A stretch of 64,000 nt of DNA from Tetrastigma voinierianum (Eukaryota; Streptophyta; Magnoliopsida; Vitales; Vitaceae). The stretch lies in contig JAEQBH010006371.1 of NCBI GenBank assembly GCA_016808115.1, positions 310,001-374,000 on the forward strand. The letters are read 5' to 3'. Shown one piece after another: positions 23,149 through 35,675 of this stretch. The notes beneath the pieces were generated by a model, which was given only the letters and a program-made list of their open reading frames with translations, was not told where the DNA came from and made no database searches. Position numbers and translations under genes: made by a program. Within the stretch, counting starts at the first letter, position 1. Each line of letters starts with the position of its first letter.

Positions 23149-26100
23149 TGTAAGATATCATAGGTTTGCAGCGGAAATAAAAGTATACTTACTTGTTGAA
23201 GCGTAGAACTCGGTGTCTTCAATGCATTAGGCGAGAATCAGATCACTTTTTAGAATATGTTATGAGTTTTTCACAATACGAACACCCTTTCAATATCTTT
23301 GTTTTTTTTCAGAATGTTTTTTCAAATGTGAGAGGTCTTCTATATCAGGGAGATGATAGAGTTTCAACCTTTTCCAGGCCCTATAAAGGTGTTCAAGTTC
23401 CACATGTTATAGGAACCTAAGATCACTTTTCAGGGAGACGCATTGTAACGCCCTAAAAATACCATAATATTTTGATAACATGTTTAGGGTATAAAATAAA
23501 TTAAATGATATTTTTTCAGCGTTTAAATTGATAAAAAAATGGTGATAAAAACCCGAAAAAAAAATTAATTCAAGAAATAAGGGTAAATTAGAAATTTACC
23601 AATTAAGGACCCAAATGCCATAAATAAATAAGTCAATATGCCAAAGTAAATGAAATAGAAATGAAGGACCAAATAGCAAAAATGAGAAAATACTTAATTA
23701 AAAGTGAAGGTCAAACAAGGCATAATCTTGTAAGAAAAAGACCAAAAGTGGTCTTGTAAATGAGGAGGGTTCTCATTTGCACAAAGAGAAAGAGACACGG
23801 GTAGATAGGAAGGAGAGGAGGAAGGCAATTCCTTGATGCTTTTATCTCCATCTTGTAGAGATCGAAGCTTAGTTCGAAGAAGAAAGAAAGGAAGCATGAG
23901 ATTAAAGTGGAAATTTAACTAACCCTCTTTTCTTGTGTTTTGGGTTGGAAAAACCTAACTTTGTGTAAAGTGTTCTTGGATGGTTTTTAGTTCAGTTTGA
24001 GGTTGTTTTTTGCATTGTTTGGATTGTTTGGATTGGTTTTGAGGAATTTTTGTATAAAGAAAATGATAAAGTTTCAAAGGAGTTGTTAAATTTTTTTCAA
24101 AACCCCTGTTTTTGTTTTGGCTATAAGTTAAGTTATAATTATCCAAATTGAGTGATTATAATTGATAAAGAACCATAATAGCTAGAGGTACAAATGTATA
24201 GAAGAAATTAGGAGAAAATTGTAGCTCTAAGGTTCTCGAATATGGGCTTAAAGGTGAGTTTCGGGTAGCTGATGGGTATGCTCTGTTTTGGGTGTAGTTG
24301 CGGTGTTTTGGCCGTAAGTTGAGTTTCACTTATCCAAATTGAGTGATTCAAAATTATGGGTAAACTAGACTTCTAGGGAAATAATTTACTTAAAGGAAGT
24401 GTATGCAATTCGTAATCCCAAAGTACCCAGAAATCCATCAAAGTGGAGCTATGTGCAAGAACAATCTGATTATGTTTTGCAAATTAGAGTAGTCTGGATG
24501 TAAAATGCAATAACTTGAGTTTTGGTGATCCAAATTGGATGATTCTAATTGGAGAATAAACCTTAGAACCATAGATTAAAATGAGTAGAAAGAACCATTA
24601 TCAATTTATGGATTTAAGACCCCTGAAATTGAGAATAATAGTAGGTAACGAGTAAAATTTAGGCATCTTGACCGAGTTTAGTAGAAAATTAAATAGCGTA
24701 ACTTGAGGTTTGGGTGATCCAAATGAGATGATTCAATTCTAATAAAAAATAGACTCACTCATAGAGCTATCATTTTGTGAGGAATCATGAGCAAAAAAAT
24801 GGTTCATGTGTCCCATAATTTTTTCAAGTGAAGGTGTATTGGGTAGACATCAGCCACACAACGAAAATCTATAATGCCACAGTGATTTTTTTTTCTTTTT
24901 GGGTTCTCACGATTGTGACATAATTTTGATGGAGTAGGGGTTGTGATGAGAAGCGGCCCAAGAGCGGAGTTCGAGAGGATAGGAATCGAAACGACAACCT
25001 TTTTGGGTTTGTTCTTAGCATCTCCTTGTTTCGGTTTTGTTTTTTGTTTTGACAAACTAAATCTAAAGGTTTTATATGAATATGCAAGTGTGCTCTGTTT
25101 GAGCCGTAAATGAATTGGTTTGTTCTCACTTTTCTCTCTCTTTAAAATGTTTTAAGGATTGTAAATAAGTGGATTTGTTGAAATGAATTAAGATAAATTG
25201 CATATTGATTTGTTTTAAATTGATATGATACAATTGATTGTGAAATGAATTGCACATAAAAAATTGCATGAATATTGAAAACCAAGTATTTGGATATAAA
25301 TGTATATACACTATTGTAAATTGCTATGAATGATTTGAGTGCCCTTAATAGAATGTTAACCATTAAATTCGAACATTAGGATAAGCGATATACCAATAGG
25401 GTGAAATGATTGAAATGCTGTAGGCGTAATGATGTGTCGGCTCCGATCAGTAGTCGGTGGGGCCGATGTCGGTAGTGTTCCACGAATGATTGCAATAACC
25501 GGTCAGCGGCACCCGGCGGAACCGTACTGCATTTATAAAACCCTTTTTTTATATCGGCTGCGGCCTAAACGGGACCGTGCTTTGGTGATTCGGTTATCTA
25601 TGCCGCATAAGATTAGAATTCGCTTAAGGCAAAATAAAAGAAAATTGTGAAATGTATGATTTGTGTTAGAATAGTTTGTGCATATGAAAGCGTGTGATTG
25701 AAATGACCCGATGAATTGTAATTTGAATGTATACGAAATGAAAATATACATATATATATTATCACGCGTGATCATTAAAAAAAATTATACAAAGCGTTGA
25801 TTTAGAAAAATGCATAGATTTACTTAAGCGAAATGAAGAGAGAAATGTATGAACCACTAGGCATGAAAATGCTTAGCGCATTGTTTTATCATCAGCCTTG
25901 GTCTGCAGTGAACACATGTATGAAGGAAAAGACCGGCCCGATTGAGTCGACGTCAGGCCTCACGGAGTTGAAGTAAAACTCCGACCATGCATTCATGAAA
26001 TATATTTGACATTTATTATACAAAATATGATTTTTTTTATAAATATTTTAGTATTGAAAACGACTTATAATGCCGTAATGTATAAAGGTGATAAATGGAC

Positions 26101-26400
26101 CAAATGGGCATAAAATGTTATATCGAAAAAAAAACAGAGTTTTTTTTTTTTTTATCAATGATGGGTCCCACTTTATGTTAAAGTGGTATTTATGTATATA
26201 TATTTTTCGATTTAATTATTTGAAATAATGTTTAGAAAATGAATTTTATTTGGATTCGTAAATAGAGGGTAGCGTCTGGATCGGGTCGGCCTCTAAGGTC
26301 GGGTCGGGTCGGTCGGGTATGGGCGTAGTCCACACCCTTGGATGTGTCTCTTGGATTACGGGTCAAGTAGAGCCCACTTGGGTGACCCATACCCATAATC
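23149..26400 (-). repeat. Copia-3 5' LTR (right copy), split by a solo LTR
   Basis: The LTR is in two pieces, 23149-23443 and about 26331-26400, together about 365 bp against 376 bp on the left. The outer piece ends ACCCATAATC and lacks the final CAACA of the left copy, where the 1.7-kb array begins. Confidence 0.83.
23444..26330 (+). mobile_element. Solo LTR of a gypsy-type element (2.9 kb)
   Basis: It begins TGTAACGCCCTAAAAATACC, a typical gypsy LTR start, and carries no gag or pol. It interrupts Copia-3's right LTR, whose sequence resumes near 26331. Flanks CGCAT and CACAC are an imperfect target duplication, so the right end is uncertain by a few bases. A G+C-rich stretch (25430-25620) and GGTCGGGTCGGGTCGG repeats (26280-26320) lie inside. 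A repeated theme, CCAAATTGAGTGATT, occurs at least four times between 24140 and 24740. Confidence 0.72.
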
Positions 26401-26407
26401 AAAAGAT

Positions 26408-29400
26408 TTTCATCCATTTTGAATGAAATTCAATTTTGCTTTAATTTGGAAACATTCACCTAATGGGTTTTTAATACCTTTTATAATCATATTTGACATG
26501 TGTATTTTGTGATGTGTATATAAAATTATGTAGAAAATATAAAAAGAGCGCCTGTGCGCGCGGCATAAGCTTGTCAAATGTCTGATTAATGCAGGGGCAT
26601 TGCAAAGATCGATCCACGGGGAAAATGTGATGCTACGTACCAAAATTATAATACATCTCTAATATTTAAACGGTCAAAGATGGTTTAAACAACAGTTAAA
26701 CTAAGTTATTGAAATCTAAATCTAACTAATTAAACTGTGCAACTAAGGGATGCTAAGAGATGATAAAATCCTAGGGTATGTGGTGCAAGTGAACAATCCT
26801 CCTATATCTAAGTCAAAATTTCATTCTATTGTGTCTTGAAAAAGCTTTCAAGGCGACTCTTACTTAATTTAATTATAAGCCTCTCTCGAGGTAATATAAC
26901 CTACCAACTAACACTAGGTCTTTTCTTCTTAGCTCAACCCCAAGCATTAGAGATGCTTTAAGACCCAAGAATCTCACACGTCTCCTAATTATCGATGATT
27001 TCTACACCACCTAGCTAATTAGGTTGATTCACCTATGTCTAATTCTCTACTCCCTTCTCATATCTCGTAGAGAACCACTCACCATATTGACATTGGCTAG
27101 ATATCAATATGTAAATAATAATCAAGTATGAATCAATAGATAGACAATCACAGAGAAAAATTAGAAAAAGCAAAATCCACTTTTAGATATAAGATTCATG
27201 TCCAAAATACAACCAAAACTCTAAATCTATGAATTTAAAACATGATAGAGGTTTGATACATCATAAACTTAGGATAAACATGAGAAAAGAGAAAGAAAAA
27301 CTTTAATGATCAAAATGATGGTGAGTATAAGATTTTCTTCCACAAATCTCATGATCTTCTCCCAAATCTTCAATAAGAGCTCCAAACCTCCTCCTTGGTC
27401 CCAAAGTGTGGACAAAGTCCCCTTCTCCGAGCCCTAGCCGCCTTCTTTTTTGTTTCCTTGGGGTTTGACCTTTAAAACCCTCAATTATGGGCTCAAAATT
27501 GACCCAAATCCAACCCCGAACGTCATGACGTCGGGATGCTCTTTTTCTGCACTCTCTACAATGTCATGACGTTAGTTCTCAACGTCGCGACATTGCTGCA
27601 GGTTTCCGATTTTTGCACCAACTTCATAAGGCTAAAACATTGTCATTCGAACTTTGATTTGGGTGATCTTGGACTCGTTGGAAAGATTAGAGAGTGTAGA
27701 ATCTAGATATGACCAAAAAAACACTTTAGAAATGATGATAAAGATGTAAGTTACCAAATTCTCCAACTGGCCACTTTTGAGCTATCTTCTCTTCTTTCTT
27801 CAACTACAAAGAGTAATAACTTAATCATTTAAAGTCCAAATGGAGTAAATAAGGCCTCTTTGGAAAGCCTGAGAAGTATCCTATCATTCCAATTAAATTT
27901 TGTTTCCATTTGGGATCATCTTATAGCTGATAATATCAAAATACAGTAGCTGCTGCTGCATGTGGTTTTGCTAATTTTTGGGCTTTATCTCTTTGTTTTT
28001 GGTCCATATTGGCTCATGCTTGACCTAATCACAAATTGAACATTTAGAGCATTAGATCACTTATTTATATAATAAAACTACTAAAAATATATGAAAAATT
28101 TCATCCGTTTTGAATGAAATTCAATTTTTCTTTAACTTGGAAACATTCACATAATGAGTTTTTAATACCTTTTATAATCATATTTGATAGGTGTATTTTG
28201 TGATGTGTATATAAAATTATGTTGAAAAATATAAAAAGAGCGTCTATTTTGCGCAAGTATATGCTTGTCAAGTAATACAGTGTACGAGATGTTCAAAGAT
28301 CGATCAACGAGGAAAATGTGATGCTAAGTACCAAAATTATAATACCTCTATAATATTCAAACGGCCAAAGAAGGTTTAAACAACTGTTAAACTAAGTTAC
28401 TAAAATCTAAATCTAACTAATTAAACTGTGCAACTAAGGGATGCCAAGAGCTGATAAAATCCTAAGGTATTTGGTGCAAGTGGACAATCCTCCTATATCA
28501 AAGTCAAAATTTCATTCTCTTGAAAAAGCTTCCAAGGCGACTCTTGCCTAATTTAATTATAAGCCTCTCTCGAGGTCGGACAACCTACCAAGTAACACTA
28601 GGTCTTTTGCTTCTCATATCAACCCCAAGCATTAGAGATGCTTTAAGACCCAATAATCTCACACATCTCCTAATTATCGATGATTTCTACACCACCTATC
28701 TAATTAGGTTGATTCACCTATGTCTAATTCTCTACTCCCTTCTCAGATCTCGTAGAGAACCACTCACCATATTGAGATTAGCTAGAAATAATAATGTAAA
28801 TAATAATCAAGCATGAATCAAAAGATAGTCAATCACAAAGAAACAATAGAGAAAGGAAAATCAACTTTTAGATATAAGATCCATGTCCAAAATATAACCA
28901 AAACTCTAAATCTATGAATTTAAAACATGATAGAGGTTTGATACATCATAAACCTTGGATAAACATGAAAAAAGTGAAAGAAAAACTCTAATGATCAAAA
29001 TGATGGTGAGTCTCGGTTCTTCCACAAATCTCGCGTCCTTTACTCCCAAATATTCTAACGACTCAAACCTCCTCCTTGGTCCCAAAGTCCCCTTCTCGGA
29101 GCCCTAGACGCCTCTTTTTTATTTCCTTGGGGTTTGAGCTTTAAAACCATGAATTATGGGCTCAAAATGGGTTGAAAATCAACCCAAAACCAACCAGAAC
29201 ATTGCGATCGGGATGCTCACATTTACGCATTCTCTAGAGCGTCGCCCGTTGGTTCCTCCGCGTCGAGCGTTCTTTACTTGACTTTCTGTTTTGCACCAAC
29301 TTCATAAGACCATAACATTGTCATCTGAACTTCGATTTGGGTGATCTTGGACTCGTTGGAAAGCTTAAAGAGTGTAGAATCTAGATATGGCCATAAAAAA

Positions 29401-32343
29401 ATTTTTAGAAATGATGATAAAGATGTAAGTTACAAAAATTCTCCAACTGGTCACTTTTGAACTCTCTTCTCTTATTCCTTCAACTACCAAGAGTCATAAC
29501 TTGATCATTTGAAGAAAAAATGGAGTGAATAAGCTCTCTTTGGAATGCCTGAGAAGTATCCTATCTATCCATATAAATATTGTAGCCATTTGGGATCATC
29601 TTGCTACTGAAAGCATCAAAACACAGTAGCTGCTGCTATATGTGTAGTTTATTGATTTTTGGGCTCTATTTATTTGTTTGTGCTCCATATTGGCTCATGC
29701 TTGACCAAATCACAAATTAAACATTTAGAGAATTAGATCACTTATTTATATAATAAAACTACTAAAAATATATGCAAAATTTCATCCGTTTTAAATGAAA
29801 TTCAATTTTGCTTTAATTTGGAAACATTCACATAATGGGTTTTTAATACCTTTTATAAATATTTGATAGGTGTATTTTCCGATGTGTATATAAAATTATG
29901 AAGAAAAAATTTAAAAAGAGCGTCTATTCTGCGCAAGTAAACGCTTGTCAAGTAATATAGCGTATGCGATATACAAAGATCGATCCACGGGGAAAATGTG
30001 ATGCTAAGTACCAAAATTATAATACATCTCTAAAATTCAAACTGTTAAAGATGGTTTAAACAACAGTTAAACTAAGTTACTGAAATCTAAATCTTACTAA
30101 TTAAACTATGCAACTAAGGGATGCCAAGAGTTGATAAAATCCTAAGGTATTTTGTGCAAGTGAACAATCCTCCTATATCTAAGTCAAAATTTCATTCTAT
30201 TATCTCTTGAAAAAGCTTTCAAGGCGACTCTTGCCTAATTTAATTACAATCCTCTCTCGAGGTCAGATAACCTACCAACTAACACTAGGTCTTTTGCTTC
30301 TCAGCTCAACCCTAAGCATTAGAGATGCTTTAAGACCCAAGAATCTCACACTCCTCCTAATTACCGATGATTTTTACACCACCTTGCTAATTAGGTTGAT
30401 TCACCTATGTCTAATTCTCTACTTCCATCTCAGATCTTGTAGAGAACCCCTCACCATATTGAGATTAGCTAGAAATCAATATGTAAATAAAAATCAAGCT
30501 TTACTCATCGATAAATGGAGCAATCACGGAGGAATAATAATAGAAAAGGAAAATGGAAGCTTTAATATATAAGATCCATGTCCAAAATACAACCAAACGT
30601 AAGGTCGACCCTTTTTGTTTCATTGGGGTTTGAGCTTTAAAACCCTCAATTATGGGCTCAAACTTGACCCAAAACTAACCCCAAACGTCGCGACATCGGG
30701 ATGCTCTGTTTTTGCACTCTCTGCAACATTGTGACGTTGCTACAGCTTTTCTGTTTTTGCACCAACTTCATAAGGCTATAACATTATCATTCGAACTTAG
30801 ATTTTGGTGATCTTGGACTTGTTGGAAAGCTTAGAGAGTGTAGAATCTAGATATGGGAAGAAAGAACACTTTAGAAATGATGATAAAGACGTAAGTTACA
30901 AAATTCTCCCATTGATCACTTTTGAGCTCTCTTCTCTTCTTCCTTCAACTACCAAGAGTCATAACTTGATCATTTGAACTCCAAATGGAGTGAATAAGGT
31001 CTCTTTGGAAAGCCTAAGAAGTCTCCTATCCATTCAAATAAATATTGTAGCCATTTGGGATAATCTTAAAGTTGAAAATATCAAAACACAGTAGTTGCTA
31101 CTGCATGAGTAGTTTGTTGATTTTTGGGCTTTATCTCTTTGTTTTTGCTCCATATTAGCTCATGCTTGACCTAATCACAAATTGAACATTTAGAGCATTA
31201 CATCACTTATTTATATAAAAAAAACTACTAAAAACATAAGCAAAATTTCATCCGTTTGGAATGAAATTAAATTTTGCTTTAATTTGGAAACATTCACATA
31301 ATGGGTTTTTAATACCTTTTATAATCATAATTGATAGGTGTATTTTGTGATGTGTATATAAAATTAAGTAGAAAAATATAAAATGGCGCCTGATACTGGC
31401 GTGAGAGTATACACTTGTTAGAAGTAATACGATTGTACGAGGCGACGAAAGATCGATCCTGAGGAAAATATGTGATGCTAAGTACCAAAATTATAATACC
31501 TCTCTAATATTCAAACGCTCATAGATGGTTTAAAAAACAGTTAAACTAAGTTACTGAAATCTAAATCTAACTAATTAAACCGTACAACTAAGGGATGCTA
31601 AGAGTTGATAAAATCCTAAGGTATGTGGTGCAAGTGAACAATCCTCCTATATCTAAGTTAAAATTTCATTCTATTGTGTCTTGAAAAAGCTTTCAAGGCG
31701 ACTCTTGCCTAATTTAGTTATAAGCCTCTCTCGAATTAACACCAACACTGATCTTTTGCTTCTCAGCTTAACACGTCTCCTAATTATAGATGATTTCTAC
31801 ACCACTTAGCTAATTAGGTTGATTCAACTATGTCTAATTCTCTGCTCCCTTCTCGGATCTCATGAGAGAACCACTCACCATATTGAGATTGCTTCAGAAA
31901 TCAATTTTAAATAATAATCAAGCATTAATCAATGAATGGAGCAATCACGGAGAAACAGAAGCAAAAATCCACACGACTATGATCCATGTCCAATACAACC
32001 AAAACTCTAGATCTACGAATTTAAAACATTATAGAGGTTTGATACATCATAAACTTTGGATAAACATGAGAAAAGAGAAAGAAAAACTCTAATGATCAAA
32101 ATGACGGTGAGTATCGGATTTTCTTCCACAAATCTCATGATCTTCTCCCAAATCTTCAATAAGAGCTCCAAACCTCCTCCTTGAATTAAAAGTATGGGAC
32201 AAAAGTCTTCACTCGAAACCTAGCTAGCCTTCTTTTTTGTTTCCTTGGGGTTTGAGCTTGAAAACCCTCAATTATGGGCTGAAAATGGGTTTGAAGATGA
32301 CCCTGAACCAACCTCGAGCGTCACGGCGCCCAGGATCTTTGAC
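26408..32343. repeat. Array units 1 to 3 and the first part of unit 4
   Basis: Unit 1 begins AGATTTTCATCC, a little closer to the true LTR start at 63210 than the later units, which read AAAATTTCATCC. Unit 3 is shortened. Unit 4 runs from 31246 and is broken at about 32343 inside its CpG palindrome block by the gypsy element. Confidence 0.85.
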
Positions 32344-35200
32344 TGTGAGCAGGGAAGCGTATTTTTTTCTTTTTCTGAAAATGGCGAATTGGTAATCTTA
32401 CACGGGCGGTGCAGACAAAACCTAGATCTTCTGCAGACCTCGGATAACGAGCAAATCAGCGGATTATCATCTGAAATCAGTTGAACCAAGCAGTGCGTCG
32501 AATTAGAGGCGTCGTTTGCACGTATTTCGAGATGAAATGGGCGACCATGGGGTGCCATGTGGCACTTGCATGGGAGACACTTGTACGTAGTGGGCCCAGT
32601 GTCATGCCAACAGGATTCCATGAGGTTGGGTGGGGGCCAAATGTCGAAGCCACCCTGGTATGAGCATGAAAGTGGTTGAAGTTGTGGCATGGAGAACACT
32701 TGGTCTTGAGTTAACCAGAGTGTCGAGCAAATGGATGTTAGGTGTGCTCCCTGAGTTATTAGCCTTGGTGAGAGATCGCCCAACGGAATTCGTGACAGAG
32801 GAGAAAGAAAGAAAGAGAAAGAAAGAAAAAAGAAAGAAAGGAAGAAAAGAAAACAAGAAGAAAGAAAGAAAGGAGAAAGGGAGGAGGAAGCTTTTCCTCC
32901 ATTGTTTTTACTGGTTGGGTGGATCGAAGGCGATCGCACACACTTGAGGTGAGGATCTTTATCTTTCAGTTTATTTCCTTGTTTGGGGCTATGGAAATGG
33001 CATTTGGTTGAGTTGCTGTGATTGTTTGAATGAATAACATCTTGAATTGGTGATGTTGTCCATCTTTTGAATTTTACGGGTTTTTAAGGCGAAATTGTGA
33101 TGTTGTACACATCTTTGTTTTTTTTTTTTTTTAGATCTTTAGTTGAAGACTTCCGTTTGGTATATTATTGTATGCATGACTAACATGCGAGGAATGTTCT
33201 GGGTTTTTAGTGAAGAAGTCGGTTTGGTGTATTGTGTATGAATGAAAAGCATCTCTACAGGCTACGAGGCATGCATGACTAACATGTAGAATCTTTTGGG
33301 TTTTGATCGAAAAGAAAACTTCGGTTTGTGTATTATTGTATGCATGAAAAACGCTACCTGCAGACACTCTGGGCTTCCACTGCATGACTAACATGCGGAG
33401 ATGTTTGGGTTTTTAGATCAGCGAGTTTGGTGTATTATTGTATGCATGAAAAACATGCGAGAATTTTGTATGGCTTTCCATGCATTAACATGCAATGTTT
33501 TGGGTTTTTAGATCGAAAACTCGAGTTTGGTGCTGCGTGTGTATGCATGAAAAACATGCAGAATTTTATGGGTTTCCATGCATGACTAATATCACAATTT
33601 TTGGGTTCTTAGGCCGAAAAAAAAATCATCGAGTTTGGTGTCATTGCTTGCATGGTTAACATGCATAATTTTTAGGGTTCTTAGGCTAGAAAGAAAATCG
33701 GTTTGGTGTATCATGGCTTGCATATGGGTGTATGCCGAGGATTTTTAAGGTTTTAGCCTTTGGTTGTTAGGCCATAACTTCGTCAGAACTTTCAGGTTGG
33801 GTGTTCTTGGACTCTATGGAAAGTTCATGGAGTCCTCATCAACCTGCAATATTCAGTTGAAATAGGTGCTCACATATTTACTTTTGAGTATTGTATCATG
33901 GTGTTTCAAAAGCATTGGGTTGTAATGTGTTGTGCTGAACATGGCTACTTCTTGGCATGTAGCGAGGCTATATGATTGACATACTATGTCTCGACTTGGG
34001 AATATGAGTTATGGAATTGCACTAAGTAATGGTGGGGAGTATGTTATTTTATGCTTGAAAGATGTGTTGATATGAATGAGCTGAATGATAGAATGTAGTG
34101 CATGCTTATGTGATGTCTTGATTTGAATGCGTGGAATAATGTGACGCATGTTTTGTTGATATTGAAGCGAATATGAAATGTGGTATGCTTTAGACATGAG
34201 TGTTCATAACGCACACACATGATGTGATGTAGAATGTCCATGTAAGAGGTCTTCATACATTGGTCGGGGGGGTTTGAGTGCGGTGACACAGTTGCATTGC
34301 ATTGGTGTGCGGTAACACCACATTACATGAGTACGTCTGTAGTGCGATTGGCACAACGTTTGGTGAATCGATGTGGGCTTGGGAATGGGACGAGTCGGTG
34401 GAGTTCCACGGCGTTAAGCAATGAAAAAGAAATGTGTCGGGCGTAGCAAGTGGGGATAGATACCCCACCTCGGGTGAAAAGCACGAAAACACGGTTAGAC
34501 AGTATCCCACCGACTTAGAAAAATGTCGGAGGGTGTAAGAAGCACAACGGTGAGACCACAGAAAAGTTACATTTGCCCAAAAGACACGAAGCGATTAAAT
34601 AAATAGACTACGGGTTGTGAGATGGGAGTAGAAGCCGACTCGATCTTACGATTTCGTTGGCACTTGCATTGGGTGGTGGGTCGGAGATTGACCAGGTGCC
34701 CAGTGCGTAATAAGAGTGTCGTCATACATGCATGTAGATTTTCCCATGATAGGATAACACATGTATGCCGCAGTTGGTTGGGTTTATTTGTGAAATGATC
34801 ATTTTGCATGTGCACCTAGGTGGAAATAGCCCTTATAGGATTTATCCCTCTTGGGCGTTAGCTCACCGGGTCAGTGGGACCGCTTTCCCAGTGCAGCGGG
34901 ACGGTACGGCGATAGCGCTCCTTAGGAGCCGGGATTATGAGAGCGGCGGATTTGTGTGCCAGATTCTTGTTTATGTATATATTAGAATGAACTAGTGTTA
35001 ATATATGTTTTGTATTAAGAGTGATGTAATAACTCTTGGATACATAGAAATGTATGGTCTTATGGCAGAGTATGGGCCAGTATGAATGATGGGCCTATTG
35101 GTCATTTTACTGGCATGGGTCTCGTGATATGAGACACACGGGTTCCGCGAGTTGGCATGATGAGTCAGCCCGGGACCCTCGGGTTTGGGAGGTGTCCGCA
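32344..35200 (+). repeat. Gypsy 5' LTR
   Basis: Starts TGTGAGCAGGGAAGCG and ends near GGGAGGTGTCCGCA. It matches 40213-43112 throughout, for example GGGGTGCCATGTGGCACT and TAATATATGTTTTGTATTAA. It carries a purine-rich GAAA stretch (32800-32890), the GCATG tandem repeats (33150-33720) and a region of CCGGGACC-like G+C-rich sequence near its end. Confidence 0.88.
33150..33720 (+). repeat. Degenerate tandem repeats (GCATGACTAACATGC) in the gypsy LTR
   Basis: About five copies of a 60-130 bp unit combine TTGGTGTATTATTGTATGCATG, written here in parts as TTGGTGTATTA and TTGTATGCATG, with ACTAACATGC and GGGTTTTTAG. The 3' LTR repeats the pattern at 41035-41640, so the repeats were present before insertion. 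GCATG and CATGC recur as short inverted pairs. Confidence 0.8.
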
Positions 35201-35202
35201 GC

Positions 35203-35213
35203 TTGGTATGAGC
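35203..35213 (+). other. Gypsy primer-binding site, probable
   Basis: TTGGTATGAGC lies two bases after the LTR end and resembles TGGTATCAGAGC of the initiator tRNA-Met site with a base lost. The match is partial. Confidence 0.55.
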
Positions 35214-35675
35214 TTGGAATTTATCTGAACACAGAGCTCGGAGTGGGGCGTGGGTCTGCGGACATCTTGTTAATATGTGGAACATCCTGACTTGGTATGG
35301 CTGGTGTTGGGCAGGGCTTTGATTAAATTCTAGTGCTCGGAAATTGATATCCAAATCATAGTTTTTATCCAAGGTCTGGAGTGGGAGGTCACTAGGAGTC
35401 CGAGACGGATTAGATCACAACATGCATTGTGTGTTTTACGGTTTAATAGCGATTGTATGTGTGTGTTTGTGTGTGCAAATTACGTGAATTATATACATGT
35501 TGGGATGTATATAGGAAATGAGAACACTAGGGTTAGAAAGCATTAACCTTGCCTTAGGAGTTCGGGAGAAAGCAACGGATGGTTCGAGTTCAATAAGTAT
35601 ATTATTTGGTGGCATGTGTGCTAGCGAGTTGGACACGAAAATGATTCTAAACTTCTTTGTTTGGTATTTGTAGAT

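Larger units (their letters stand above)
11189..26400 (-). mobile_element. Copia-3: Ty1/Copia element with three solo LTRs in it
   Basis: A minus-strand element. Its 5' LTR and primer site are at the right (23135-26400) and its 3' LTR at the left (11189-11564). The LTRs share TGTAAGATATCATAGG and about 370 bp. Gag, integrase, reverse transcriptase and RNase H lie in Copia order between them, all broken. Three solo LTRs (12226-13233, 17050-20707, 23444-26330) inserted later and account for half of the length. The left end interrupts the Copia-2 gag. The right LTR stops about 5 bp short of its expected TCCAACA end, at the start of the 1.7-kb array. Confidence 0.85.

Noticed and set aside
32602..32947. 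Lys/Glu/Arg-rich plus-strand and Ser/Phe-rich minus-strand frames
   Set aside because: They lie over a GAAA-type purine tract inside the gypsy 5' LTR; the same tract in the 3' LTR gives similar frames at 40543-40840.
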